A stretch of 64,000 bases of DNA from Nocardia anocheti. Its GTDB lineage: Bacteria > Actinomycetota > Actinomycetes > Mycobacteriales > Mycobacteriaceae. The stretch is taken from positions 372,001 through 436,000 of the forward strand of contig NZ_JAQQFV010000007.1 of NCBI RefSeq assembly GCF_029675105.1. The letters run 5' to 3'. Numbering within the stretch: the first letter of the stretch is position 1; each line of letters opens with the position of its first letter. The notes beneath the pieces are model-generated. The model was not told where the DNA came from. It was given only the letters and a program-made list of their open reading frames with translations, and ran no database searches. Made by a program: the position numbers and the translations under genes. Shown in pieces: positions 1-9,600 of this stretch.

Positions 1-97
1 CGATCAGGGCCATGACCAGGGGGACCGCTCCGGCCGCGACAACCGAACCCACTCGTTGTCGCTGCGCGCTCGGCGCCCTGTGTTTCCCCGTCGCCAT
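1..97 (-). CDS. N-terminus of a probable secreted protein (cut by window edge)
   Basis: Only the first 32 codons are in the window. They read as a basic N-region (MATGKHRAPSAQRQR) followed by a hydrophobic stretch rich in Val, Ala and Leu, as in a signal peptide. The ATG at 97 is preceded by a good ribosome site (AAAGGTGATCT). Short Lys/His/Arg-rich leaders like this are common in actinobacterial cell-wall proteins such as resuscitation-promoting factors, but nothing of the mature protein is visible, so the function is unknown. The long structured leader at 99-217 suggests control of translation. Confidence 0.6.
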   Translation of the reverse strand, partial: MATGKHRAPSAQRQRVGSVVAAGAVPLVMALI

Positions 98-98
98 A

Positions 99-217
99 GA
101 TCACCTTTCATCCTGGGGATTGGTCACACATATGACGTCCGGCATTCGGACCGGTGCCGGACCCGGATGGGTCCGAAACACCGGCGACCCGGAATCGTCG
201 TGTGCCGAAAGGTGATC
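99..217 (-). promoter_or_regulatory. structured 5' leader with an RBS-sequestering inverted repeat
   Basis: An 11-bp perfect inverted repeat (GATCACCTTTC at 99-109 and GAAAGGTGATC at 207-217) encloses 97 bp just upstream of the secreted-protein start at 97. Read on the minus strand, the downstream arm contains the Shine-Dalgarno sequence of that gene, so closing the stem would hide the ribosome site. A closing stem around a GC-rich core of about 100 nt is the layout of a riboswitch. In actinobacteria, c-di-AMP (ydaO) riboswitches often precede cell-wall hydrolase genes, but I could not match the conserved ydaO core with confidence. The repeat is seen; the switch is inferred. Confidence 0.45.
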
Positions 218-231
218 GAAGGGTGGGGAGG

Positions 232-1656
232 CTAGCCGACTTCGCGGCGGCCGGGGCCCTTGCCGCCGATGCCCGCGGTGGGTTCACCGAGGTCGGCGGC
301 CAATTGTTTGGCCTCGGCCCGGTCGGCGTTGACCTCCTCGATCGCCAGCCGCGCGAACACCCACTGCTCGGTGGCGGCCATCTGCCCGCGGTTGCGGCCG
401 AGGAACGAGACGAACCAGCCGATCACGGTGACGATGCGGCTGCGGTAACCGACCAGGTAGTACAGGTGCAGCGCGAGCCAGGCCAGCCAGGCGAGGAAGC
501 CGCTGAACTCGAGCTTGCCGATCTGGCAGACGGCGTCGAAGCGCGAGATCGTCGCCATCGAGCCCTTGTTGAAGTACTTGAACGGCTTGCGATCCGCGGG
601 CGCTTCCCCTTTGAGACTCGCCTTGATGGCCTTGGCCGCGTAGGTGGAGCCCTGGATGGCGCCCTGCGCCTGCCCGGGCACGCCCGGCACCGACATCAGG
701 TCACCGACCACGAAGACGTTCGGATGCCCCTTGACGGTGAGGTCGGGCTCCACGATGACGCGGCCCGCCCGATCCACCTCGGTGCCGTCGGAACGCTCGG
801 CGATCATCTTGCCCAGCGGACTGGCCTGCACCCCGGCCGACCACACCTTGCAGGTGGCCTCGATCCGGCGGGTGCTGCCGTCGGCGTCCTTGACCACCAC
901 GCCGTGCGCGTCGACATCGGTGACCATGGCGTTGAGCTGGATCTCCACGCCCATCTTCTCGAGCCGCTTGGCCGCCTTGGCGCCCAGCTTGGGGCCCATC
1001 GGGCCGAGTACCGCGCCCGCGCCCTCGAGCAGGATGACGCGCGCGTCGCGGGGGTCGATGGTGCGGAAGGTGCCGTCGAGGGTGCGGTCGGCGAGTTCGG
1101 CGATCTGCCCGGCCAACTCCACACCGGTCGGCCCGGCGCCCACCACGATGAAGGTGAGCAGCCGGTCGCGTTCCTCCTGGCTGGTGGCCAGTTCGGCCTG
1201 CTCGAACGAGCCGAGGATGCGCGCGCGGAGTTCGAGCGCGTCATCGATGGTCTTCATGCCCGGCGCGTAGGTGGCGAACTGGTCGTTGCCGAAGTACGAC
1301 TGCTGGGCGCCGGTGGCGACGATCAGGCTGTCGTAGGGGGTGACGGTGTCGCGGTTGAGCAGCCGCGAGGTGACCTGCTTGTTCGCCAGGTCGACGTCGA
1401 TGACGTCGCCCAGCAGCACCTGCGCGTTCTTCTGCTTGCGCAGCACCAGCCGGGTGGCCGGGGCGATCTCGCCGGTGGACAGGATGCCCGTGGCCACCTG
1501 GTAGAGCAGCGGCTGGAACAGATGCGTGGAGGTCTTGGAGATGAGGGTGACGTCCACGTCGGCCCGGCGCAGGTGCCTGGTGCCGAACAGGCCGCCGAAC
1601 CCGGATCCGATCACCACCACGTGGTGCCGACGATTTCCGACAGACTGAGTGCTCAT
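232..1656 (-). CDS. ndh: type II NADH dehydrogenase (NDH-2)
   Basis: 474 aa, the usual NDH-2 length (mycobacterial Ndh is about 460). This membrane-attached flavoprotein oxidises NADH and reduces menaquinone without pumping protons. Seen: FAD-binding GSGFGG at residues 17-22, second dinucleotide fold VVGAGPTG at 171-178, an ATG-like motif (VATGAQQSYFG), the C-terminal FAD motif FVVGDLM and two hydrophobic, aromatic stretches near 382-415 that probably dip into the membrane. The ATG at 1656 was chosen because the GSGFGG fold begins 16 residues later; the frame stays open much further upstream only through GC bias. Confidence 0.95.
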   Translation of the reverse strand: MSTQSVGNRRHHVVVIGSGFGGLFGTRHLRRADVDVTLISKTSTHLFQPLLYQVATGILSTGEIAPATRLVLRKQKNAQVLLGDVIDVDLANKQVTSRLLNRDTVTPYDSLIVATGAQQSYFGNDQFATYAPGMKTIDDALELRARILGSFEQAELATSQEERDRLLTFIVVGAGPTGVELAGQIAELADRTLDGTFRTIDPRDARVILLEGAGAVLGPMGPKLGAKAAKRLEKMGVEIQLNAMVTDVDAHGVVVKDADGSTRRIEATCKVWSAGVQASPLGKMIAERSDGTEVDRAGRVIVEPDLTVKGHPNVFVVGDLMSVPGVPGQAQGAIQGSTYAAKAIKASLKGEAPADRKPFKYFNKGSMATISRFDAVCQIGKLEFSGFLAWLAWLALHLYYLVGYRSRIVTVIGWFVSFLGRNRGQMAATEQWVFARLAIEEVNADRAEAKQLAADLGEPTAGIGGKGPGRREVG

Positions 1657-1727
1657 CGTCCTGCTCCTCGACAGACTGGGGCGGCGTTCACTACGTGCGC
1701 AAGATCGACAATACGGGACCGGCCCGA

Positions 1728-2606
1728 TCAGCGACCGGCAAGCAGGAGTTCGGCGACCTTGGTGTCGGTCTCGGCGCCCTCGGTGTACCCGCCCTCGGAG
1801 CCGAGCGAGTTCATGATCGCCAGGGTGTAGCGTTCGCCGTCGCCCGCGACGCCCACCGAGTTGACGACCCAGCCGTCGGCCTCGGCCGACCAGCCGTTCT
1901 TCAGGCCCGGCCGCATCCGCGAACCGGCGCCCCACACGCCCCAGTGCTGGTTGGAGTCCACCGAGCGCATCCGGTCGAGCAGGTAGGCCAGGTCGTCGGG
2001 GTGCATGGTGTCGAGGATGGTGTTCATCAGCCGATCCAGGTCGGCGGCGGTGCACTTCTGGAACGACCAGTCCGGGAACAGCGCCGAGTTGGTGGGCTGG
2101 GGGATCAGCGAGACCATGCCGTAGCCGCGGAAGGCGTTGTTGTAGGCCATCCGGTCGAAGCCGATGTACTTGTTCCAGAGGATGTCGGCGGCCTGGTCGT
2201 TGGAGGTGGCCAGCATCGATTCCAGGTTGGCGCGGTCCTCGGGGGACAGGCCGATGGCGCCGACGCGGGCGCGGTTGAGCAGGTCGGCGGCGATGGCCAG
2301 TTTGATGGTGGAGGCGGTCCACACCTGGTTCTCGGCGTGCTCGTTGGCGTAGACGCCACCGGTCTGCCGGTCGCGCAGCACGTAGCCGACCACGCCGGGG
2401 CGTCCGGCGAGGTAGGCGTCGACGCGGGCGATCCGCGCGCTCAGGTCGGCGTCGAAGCCCGCGACCTGGGTCAGCGCGGGTGGCGCGGCCTGGGCGGGGC
2501 CGGTCAGGACGGGCACGCCCGGGGTCAGGACGGCCGCGGCGGCGAGGAGACAAGCGGTAGCTGCGACCCGGGAGACGACGCGGGTGGCGGGGGAACGGTC
2601 ACGCAC
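1728..2606 (-). CDS. secreted beta-lactamase-fold serine hydrolase
   Basis: 292 aa exported protein related to class A beta-lactamases. After a signal peptide (hydrophobic core about residues 12-24, likely cleavage after GPAQA) it shows S99-T-I-K102 (nucleophile tetrad), S135-N-D137 (SDN position) and K236-N-G238 where class A enzymes have KTG. The KNG variant and the lack of an obvious omega-loop ExxxN make true beta-lactam hydrolysis uncertain; it could be a penicillin-binding or cell-wall peptidase-like protein. GTG at 2606 is preferred because AGGGTGG lies about 7 nt upstream; GTG at 2624 is the alternative. It lies 71 bp upstream of ndh on the same strand. Confidence 0.75.
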   Translation of the reverse strand: MRDRSPATRVVSRVAATACLLAAAAVLTPGVPVLTGPAQAAPPALTQVAGFDADLSARIARVDAYLAGRPGVVGYVLRDRQTGGVYANEHAENQVWTASTIKLAIAADLLNRARVGAIGLSPEDRANLESMLATSNDQAADILWNKYIGFDRMAYNNAFRGYGMVSLIPQPTNSALFPDWSFQKCTAADLDRLMNTILDTMHPDDLAYLLDRMRSVDSNQHWGVWGAGSRMRPGLKNGWSAEADGWVVNSVGVAGDGERYTLAIMNSLGSEGGYTEGAETDTKVAELLLAGR

Positions 2607-2697
2607 GAGAGACCACCCTGGCACACCCGGGCCCCGAAAGCACTACCCGCGGCGAAATCCGATGTGTGACAGTCCCGTTGCGCCGCGCGCGGACGGC

Positions 2698-2904
2698 TCA
2701 GTGATGGGCGGCGTGCGGGGTGGCGATGGTGCAGCCGTTGAGCCGGTGGCAGTGTTCGAAGGCCTCCCCGTGCCGGTTCAGTGGCCAGGAATGCAGTACC
2801 TGATCGGCCCCGAAGCTGCGGGAGTTGATCAGTTCCCAGCGGTCGCCTGCCCGCCGGACGACGAACCCGGCGCGGGGTACCAAGGGGATTACCTGCGCGA
2901 TCAT
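2698..2904 (-). CDS. small conserved-looking hypothetical protein
   Basis: 68 aa, not recognised. It begins MIAQVIPLVPRAGF and has a mixed composition with Trp, Tyr-like and His/Cys residues near the C-terminus (EHCHRLNG...) that reads like a folded protein rather than GC-shadow sequence. The ATG at 2904 has GAAAGG upstream, at a long spacing of about 12 nt. No signal peptide or membrane helix is evident. It sits between the serine hydrolase and the divergent recCBD operon. Confidence 0.45.
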   Translation of the reverse strand: MIAQVIPLVPRAGFVVRRAGDRWELINSRSFGADQVLHSWPLNRHGEAFEHCHRLNGCTIATPHAAHH

Positions 2905-3091
2905 GAACCGAACCAGCCTTTCGCCCGCGGCCGAACTGTCCCACCCGAACCGCCACGATCCCACGCCCGTCCGGCGGCGCCGCGCAGGCACGACGGGAAC
3001 GCCTTGCGGTGTGGCGTATTTCACTGACCCGGTGCGGTGGTGGCCCGGGCCCGCACGATTGCGCGTCGGTCGCTGGGCGTATAAACAACGG

Positions 3092-6000
3092 ATGCCGCTG
3101 CACCTCCATCGCGCCGAACGCGCCGACGCGCTGGCCGACGGACTGGGGCAGGTGCTGGCCAGCGCGCCCGCCGATCCGTTCACCCCGGAGGTGGTCGCGG
3201 TTCCGGCCAAGGGCGTGGAGCGCTGGCTCGCGCAGCGGCTGTCCGGGGTGCTCGGGGTGACCGGCACCGGCGACGGCATCGCCGCCAACATCGCCTTCCC
3301 CGCCCCGGCCGCGCTGGTGGCCGAAGTGCTCGCGGCGGCGAGCGGGGTGGCGCCGGAGGACGATCCGTGGGCAGGCCAGCGGCTGGTGTGGACGCTGCTC
3401 GGGGTCCTGGACGAGGTCGTCGAGCAGCCGTGGGCGGCGGTACTGGCCCGTCATCTCGGTCTGCCCGGTGCCGGGTACCGGATCGGCCGTCGCTATGCCA
3501 CCGCCGCGCACCTGGCCACCCTGTTCGACTCCTATGCCGCGCAACGACCGTCGCTGCTGCTGGACTGGGCCGCCGGTCGTGACACCGACGGCGCGGGCAA
3601 CCCGGTCCCCGCCGACCTGTCCTGGCAGCCGCGGCTGTGGCGCGCCCTGCGCACCGCTGTCGGCGCGCCGGGCCCCGCCGAACGGCTCACCGATGCCTGC
3701 GCGCGGCTGCGCGCCGAACCCGCCGCCGTCGACCTGCCCGCCCGCCTGTCGGTCTTCGGCCTGACCCGCCTGCCCGCCGACCAGCTCGCCGTCCTGACCG
3801 CGCTGGCCGAACACCGCGAGGTCCACCTCTGGCTCGCCCATCCCAGCCCGGCCATGTGGTCCGCGCTGTCCGAGCGGCCGGGCCGTCACCAGGGCGGCCC
3901 ACCCGGTGACACCGGAGCCGACTGTTCCGCGACCCCGCGCGGTGCCGTCGGCGCGGACACCGAAAGAGACCCGGCCGGGTTGTTCGGCGGCGCGACACTC
4001 GACGGCACCGCATCGCGGTCGGCCGTGACGCCCAGTGACGAGTCCGGGGGCAGGGCATCGGCCACACTGCCCTGTGCCGTACCCCCGCCGCGCGCATTGG
4101 ACGAGTCCGCCGCCGCGGTCTCCCACCCGCTGCTGGCGGGGTTGGCCCGTGACGTTCGGGAACTCCAGCAGCGCCTGAACCCGGTGCTCGACAGCGATGT
4201 CCACTCGGCGGGCACCGCCCCGGCCCCTGGCCTGCTCGGCGTTGTCCAGACCGCGCTGCGGGAGGACCGGGCACCCGTGACGGGCGCGGTGGCTGACGGC
4301 AGTGTCGAGGTGCACGCCTGTCACGGACCGGCCCGGCAGGTGGAGGTGCTGCGGGATCTGCTGCTGGCGGCCTTCGCGGCCGATCCGGCGCTGGAACCGC
4401 GGGATGTGCTGATCATGTGCCCGGATGTCGAGGCGTTCGCCCCGCTGGTCCGGGCCGCGTTCGGGCAGCGCGGCACCGGAACGGTGGATGTGCCGAGCGA
4501 GGGCGAGCATCCCGCGCACCAGTTGCGGGTGCGGCTGGCCGATCGCGGCCGGGCGGTGACGAACCCGATGCTGGCCGTGGTGCTCGAGCTGCTCGACCTC
4601 GCCGACGGACGCGTCACTGTGACGCAGGTGCTCGACCTGGCGGCCAGCGAGACCGTGCGCCGCCGTTGCGGTTTCGACGACGACGATATCGAGCGCCTGC
4701 GCGAATGGGCCGCCGAGTCGGGCGCGCGCTGGGGTGTCGGGCAGCGGCAGCGCGAGGCGTTCGGCCTGGCCGACTTCGCCCAGAACACCCTCAACGCGGC
4801 GGTGGACCGCATCCTGCTCGGCGTCACCGCCGACGAATCCGGGGACGACTGGCTGGATCTGGCGCTGCCGCTCGACGACGTCGACTCCAACGATGTCGAC
4901 CTGGCCGGTCGTTTCGCCGAGTTCGTCGACCGGCTCGCGGTGTGCCTGCGCGATCTGCGCGGCCCGCGCCCCGCCACCGAGTGGACCTCGGTGTTGCTGC
5001 GCGCGGTCGAGCTGCTCACCGAGGTGCCCGACGCGCACTCCTGGATCCGCGCCGAGGCGCGGCGCGAGATCGTCGCCGCCACCGAACACGCCGGACCGAC
5101 CCCGCTGCGGCTGGCGGATGTGGCGGTGCTGCTCACCGGGCGGTTGGCGGGCGGTCCCGGCCGCGCCAACTTCCGCACCGGCGAACTGACGGTCTGCACG
5201 CTGGTGCCGATGCGGTCGGTGCCGCACCGGGTCGTGGTGCTGCTCGGCCTCGACGACGACGTGTTCCCGCGCCCCGGCACCGTCGACGGGGACGATCTGC
5301 TCGCCCGCGGCCCGCTGCTGGGCGAACGCGACGCCCGCAGCGAGGATCGCCAGCTGCTGCTCGACGCGGTGCTGGCCACCGGCGAGAAACTGCTGATCCT
5401 GCACACCGGCGCCGACCCGGTCACCGGGGCGCCGCGCCCGCCCGCGGTCCCGGTGGCCGAACTGCTCGACGTGCTCGCCGCCCATGTGGGCCCCGAGGCC
5501 ATGTCGGCGGTCCACCTGCGGCATCCGCTGCAATCGTTCGACCGCCGCAATTTCGCGCCGGAGCACCCGCGCAGTTTCGACACCGTGGCCCTGGCCGGTG
5601 CCCGTGCCGCCGCCCGGCCGCCGCGACCGCGGCCCCCGCTGCTCACCGAGCCGCTGCCGCCGCTCCCACCCGCCGACGTGGCACTCACGGAACTGATCGC
5701 CTTCGCCGAGCACCCGGTCCGCGCGTTCCTGTGGCAGCGGCTCGGCCTGCGCGTCCCGGAGGAATCCGAGGACATCGCCGACCAACTGCCGATCGAACTC
5801 GACGGCCTGGCCAAATGGGATCTGGGCGAGCGCATGCTCACCGCCCGCCTCACCGGCGCCGACCCGGCCGCCCTGCGCGCCGCCGAATGGCGACGAGGCA
5901 CCCTGCCGCCCTTCGCCTTCGGCGCGAAGGTGCTCGACGAGGTGGAGGGCACGGTCGACACCCTGGTCCGCACCGCGCTGCCCGACTACGAGGCGCCCCC

Positions 6001-6610
6001 GCGCGCGGTCGACATCGCCGTCGACCTCGGCCACGGCCGCACCCTGGCGGGCACCGTCCCCGAGGTGCGCGGCGAGACGCTGGTGCGCACTACCTTCTCC
6101 CGGCTGGCCCCGAAACATCGGCTGGCGGCCTGGGTCTCGCTGCTGGCCCTGGCCGCCACCGAGGACCGGTCCTGGCGGGCCATCAGCACCGGGCGCGGGC
6201 AGTTCCGCAGCAGGCCGGTGTCCCGGTCGGTGATCCTCGCCCCGGAACCGCCCGCCGCGCTGGCGATCCTGCGCGATCTGGTCCGGCTGCGTGACGAGGG
6301 CCTGTGCGAACCGCTGCCGGTGGCCCCGGCCGCCACCGCCGCCTACGCCGAACGCCGGGTGCGCGGCGACAGCATCGCCGACGCTCTGCTCGCCGCCGAA
6401 CACGCCTTCGACGGCGGACCCAACGGTCCCGACAAATTCGGTGACCACACCGACCGCTACCTGCGTTACGTCTGGGGCCGCGCACCCCGCTTCGACCGGT
6501 TCGCCGCCGACGCCGCGCGACCGGGCGAACCGGAGAGCACCCACTTCGGCGCGGTGGCCCGCCGCTGGTGGGCGCCGCTGCTGACCGCCGAGACCCTGGG
6601 GCAGCCATGA
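3092..6610 (+). CDS. recC: RecBCD exodeoxyribonuclease V, gamma subunit
   Basis: 1172 aa. RecC is the Chi-recognising scaffold of RecBCD, which processes DNA double-strand ends. The N-terminus (MPLHLHRAERADALADGLG, with PAKGVERWLAQRLS shortly after) is typical of RecC, and the following recB and recD confirm it. The ATG at 3092 fits the family start. Odd feature: about residues 263-345 (near nt 3880-4130) form a Gly/Ser/Thr/Ala-rich stretch between HPSPAMWSAL and SHPLLAGLARDV, which normally lie close together, so this looks like a lineage-specific insertion. Its TGA overlaps the recB ATG by 4 bp. Confidence 0.92.
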   Translation: MPLHLHRAERADALADGLGQVLASAPADPFTPEVVAVPAKGVERWLAQRLSGVLGVTGTGDGIAANIAFPAPAALVAEVLAAASGVAPEDDPWAGQRLVWTLLGVLDEVVEQPWAAVLARHLGLPGAGYRIGRRYATAAHLATLFDSYAAQRPSLLLDWAAGRDTDGAGNPVPADLSWQPRLWRALRTAVGAPGPAERLTDACARLRAEPAAVDLPARLSVFGLTRLPADQLAVLTALAEHREVHLWLAHPSPAMWSALSERPGRHQGGPPGDTGADCSATPRGAVGADTERDPAGLFGGATLDGTASRSAVTPSDESGGRASATLPCAVPPPRALDESAAAVSHPLLAGLARDVRELQQRLNPVLDSDVHSAGTAPAPGLLGVVQTALREDRAPVTGAVADGSVEVHACHGPARQVEVLRDLLLAAFAADPALEPRDVLIMCPDVEAFAPLVRAAFGQRGTGTVDVPSEGEHPAHQLRVRLADRGRAVTNPMLAVVLELLDLADGRVTVTQVLDLAASETVRRRCGFDDDDIERLREWAAESGARWGVGQRQREAFGLADFAQNTLNAAVDRILLGVTADESGDDWLDLALPLDDVDSNDVDLAGRFAEFVDRLAVCLRDLRGPRPATEWTSVLLRAVELLTEVPDAHSWIRAEARREIVAATEHAGPTPLRLADVAVLLTGRLAGGPGRANFRTGELTVCTLVPMRSVPHRVVVLLGLDDDVFPRPGTVDGDDLLARGPLLGERDARSEDRQLLLDAVLATGEKLLILHTGADPVTGAPRPPAVPVAELLDVLAAHVGPEAMSAVHLRHPLQSFDRRNFAPEHPRSFDTVALAGARAAARPPRPRPPLLTEPLPPLPPADVALTELIAFAEHPVRAFLWQRLGLRVPEESEDIADQLPIELDGLAKWDLGERMLTARLTGADPAALRAAEWRRGTLPPFAFGAKVLDEVEGTVDTLVRTALPDYEAPPRAVDIAVDLGHGRTLAGTVPEVRGETLVRTTFSRLAPKHRLAAWVSLLALAATEDRSWRAISTGRGQFRSRPVSRSVILAPEPPAALAILRDLVRLRDEGLCEPLPVAPAATAAYAERRVRGDSIADALLAAEHAFDGGPNGPDKFGDHTDRYLRYVWGRAPRFDRFAADAARPGEPESTHFGAVARRWWAPLLTAETLGQP

Positions 6611-9600
6611 CCGGAACCCTGTCCGCCCCCGCCGCGTTCGACGCCACCGGCCCGCTGCCCGAGGGCACCACCGTGCTCGAGGCCAGTGCGGGCACCGGCA
6701 AGACCCACGCCATCGTCGGCCTGGCCGTGCGCTACGTCGCCGAGACCGGGATCGCGATCACCGAACTGCTGCTGGTCACCTTCAGCCGCGCCGCCACCCA
6801 GGAACTGCGCGAACGCACCAGGGACCGCTTCGTGAGCGTGGCCGCCGCGCTGGCCGACCCGGACAGCGCCCGCGCCCACCCCGACGATCTGGTGCGCGCG
6901 CTGGCCGCCACCGATCCCGTGACCCTGTGCCTGCGTCGGCACCGATTGCTCACCGCCCTGGCCGATTTCGACGCGGGCACCATCGCCACCACGCACTCCT
7001 TCTGTCAGCGGATGCTCGACGAACTCGGGCTGGCGGGCGAACACGATCCCGGCGCCCGCCTGGTGGAATCGGTCGACGATCTCGTCGCCACCGTCGCCGA
7101 CGACCTCTACCTGGCCCGCTACGCCCGCGACCGCGCACCGTTCACCCTGCGCGAGGCCCGCACCCTGGCCCTGGCCGCCGTGCACGACCGCCACGCCGAG
7201 CTGGCCCCGCGCACCGACGGCGCGGCGGGGGAGCGGGTCGCCTTCGCCACGGCCGCGCGCGCGGAGACCGAACGCCGCAAACGCCGGGCGGGCCTGCGCG
7301 ATTTCGACGATCTGCTGGTGCTGTTGCACGAGGTCCTCGCCGATCCCGACCACGGCCCCCGCGCCAGGGCCCGTATCCGGCAGCGGTACCGGGTGGCGCT
7401 CGTCGACGAGTTCCAGGACACCGACCCGCTGCAATGGGACATCCTGCGGCTGGCCTTCCACGAACACGCCACCCTGGTCCTGGTCGGCGACCCCAAACAG
7501 GCCATCTACGCCTTCCGTGGCGCGGAGGTGCTCAGCTACCTCGACGCCGTCGCCCTGGCCCGCCACCGCAGCGAGCTCACCCGCAACTGGCGCAGCGACG
7601 CGGGCCTGCTGCGCGCCCTCGACCACCTGTGCGGCGGCGCCGAACTCGGTCACCCGGAGATCAGCGTGTACCCGGTGACCCCGACCCGTCCGGCGACCCG
7701 CCTGCACGGCGACCCGGCCGTGATCACCCCGCTGCGCCTGCGCGTGCTGCCGCGCACCGGCGCGGGCCCGCGCAACCGCTCGGGATTCCCGTCGGTCGGC
7801 AGACAGCGAGCCAAGGTCGCCGACGATCTGGCCGCCGACCTGGTGGCACTGCTCGAATCCGGCGCCATGATCGAGGCCAAACCCGAACGCGGCGTGGATC
7901 ATTCGCTCACCGAAGTCGGCGACGGCCGGGTGCGCAGGCCCATCGGCCCCGGTGACATCGCCGTGCTGGTCCGCACCCGCACCCAGATCGACGTGGTGCG
8001 CGCCGCGCTGGACCGCGTCGGCGTGGCCTCGGTGCTGGCCGGGGGCACGAGTGTGTTCGCGACCCCGGCCGCCACCGACTGGCTGTGGGTGCTGCGCGCA
8101 CTGGAACAGCCGCATCGCGGCGACCGGGTCCGGCTCGCCGCGTGCACCCCGATCCTCGGCCTCACCGCCGCCGAGATCGACGCCGGGGGAGCGGATCTCG
8201 TGGGCCGGGTGTCCACGCAGCTGCGTGAGGCCGCCCGGCTGTTCGCGCGCGCCGGATTCGCGGCCGTCTTCGACAAACTGGCCACCGACACCGATCTCGC
8301 GCCGCGTCTGCTGGGCGTGGTCAACGGCGAGCGCGAACTCACCGACCTGCGCCACCTCGCGCAGCTGCTCGACGAGGTCGCCGTCGCCGAGGGGCTCGGT
8401 CTCACCGCGCTCACCCGCTGGCTGGCCGACCGCGTCCGCGATCCGGAGGCGGGCAGTGTCAGCGGACGCAGCCGCAGGCTCGACCGCGATGCCGCCGCCG
8501 TCCAGATCGCCACCGTGCACGCCAGCAAGGGACTCGAATTCCCCCTCGTCTACCTGCCGTTCGCGTGGGACAGCGCCAAGAACCCGTACCCGGCGACGCT
8601 GCTGTTCCACGACGAGAACGGCACCCGCGTCCTCGACATCGGCGGCAAGGAGGCTCCCGGCTACGGCGAACGTCAATTGCGCTGCGAGGCCGAGGAATCC
8701 GGGGAGGAACTGCGGCTGCTCTACGTCGCGCTGACCCGGGCCATGTGTCAGGTCGTAGCCTGGTGGGCACCCGCCGTCACCACCGCCGCCGCGCCGCTGC
8801 ACCGGATGATCCTCGGCAGGCGGCCCGGGTCGGCGCAGGTGCCGCGTCGCGCCGACATCCCCGCCGACACCGCCGCGATCCAGCGGCTCACCGAGTGGGC
8901 GGCCCCGGCGGGTGAGGTCATCTCGGTGACCGCCGTCGACCGGCCCGACGACGTCGCACCCCGTCGGGTCCGCACCGAACCGCCGACCGGGGAACTGGCC
9001 GCCGCCACCTTCACCCGCACCCTGGATCAGCAGTGGCGCCGCACCTCCTATTCGGCGCTCACCGCGGGCGCGCACGACCTGGCCGGGGTCGGCGAGAGCG
9101 AACCGGAGGACGGACCGGGCCCCGACGACGAACCCACCGACGCGCCCCTGGACACCGTCTCCGACAGCACCGCAGCTCCGTCGCTGATGAACGCGCTGCC
9201 CTACGGTGCCGAATTCGGCACCCTGGTGCACGGCGTGCTCGAACTCGTCGACACCTCCGCCCCCGACCTCGCCGCCGAGGTGCGCGCGCGGTGCGCGGCG
9301 GCGGTCGAGCACACGATGGCCGAACTCGATGTCGACGTGCTGGCCACCGCGCTGCTGGAAGTTCTGCGCACCCCGGCCGATTTCGGCTCGCTGGCCGCCG
9401 TCGCCACCCGGGACCGCCTGTGTGAACTGGAATTCGAGCTCCCGCTCGGCGGCGGTGACACCCCCGGCGCCCGCTCGGCCACCCTGCACGCCGTCGCGGC
9501 CCTGCTGCGCGCCCACCTGCCCGCCACCGACGACCTGCACGGCTACGCCGACCACCTCGCCGCCCTGCCCGACACCGCGTTGCGCGGCTATCTCACCGGC

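Noticed and set aside
99..217. Confident c-di-AMP (ydaO) riboswitch call
   Set aside because: The closing stem is clear, but the conserved internal sequence could not be matched by eye; reported only as a structured leader.
154..1830. A 558-codon open frame on the plus strand across ndh
   Set aside because: Antisense shadow rich in Asp/Arg/Gly/His; ndh on the opposite strand has all expected motifs.
2525..6544. A 1339-codon open frame on the minus strand
   Set aside because: It is a GC-rich antisense shadow of recC with Gly/Arg/Gln-rich meaningless sequence; the plus-strand protein has clear RecC features.
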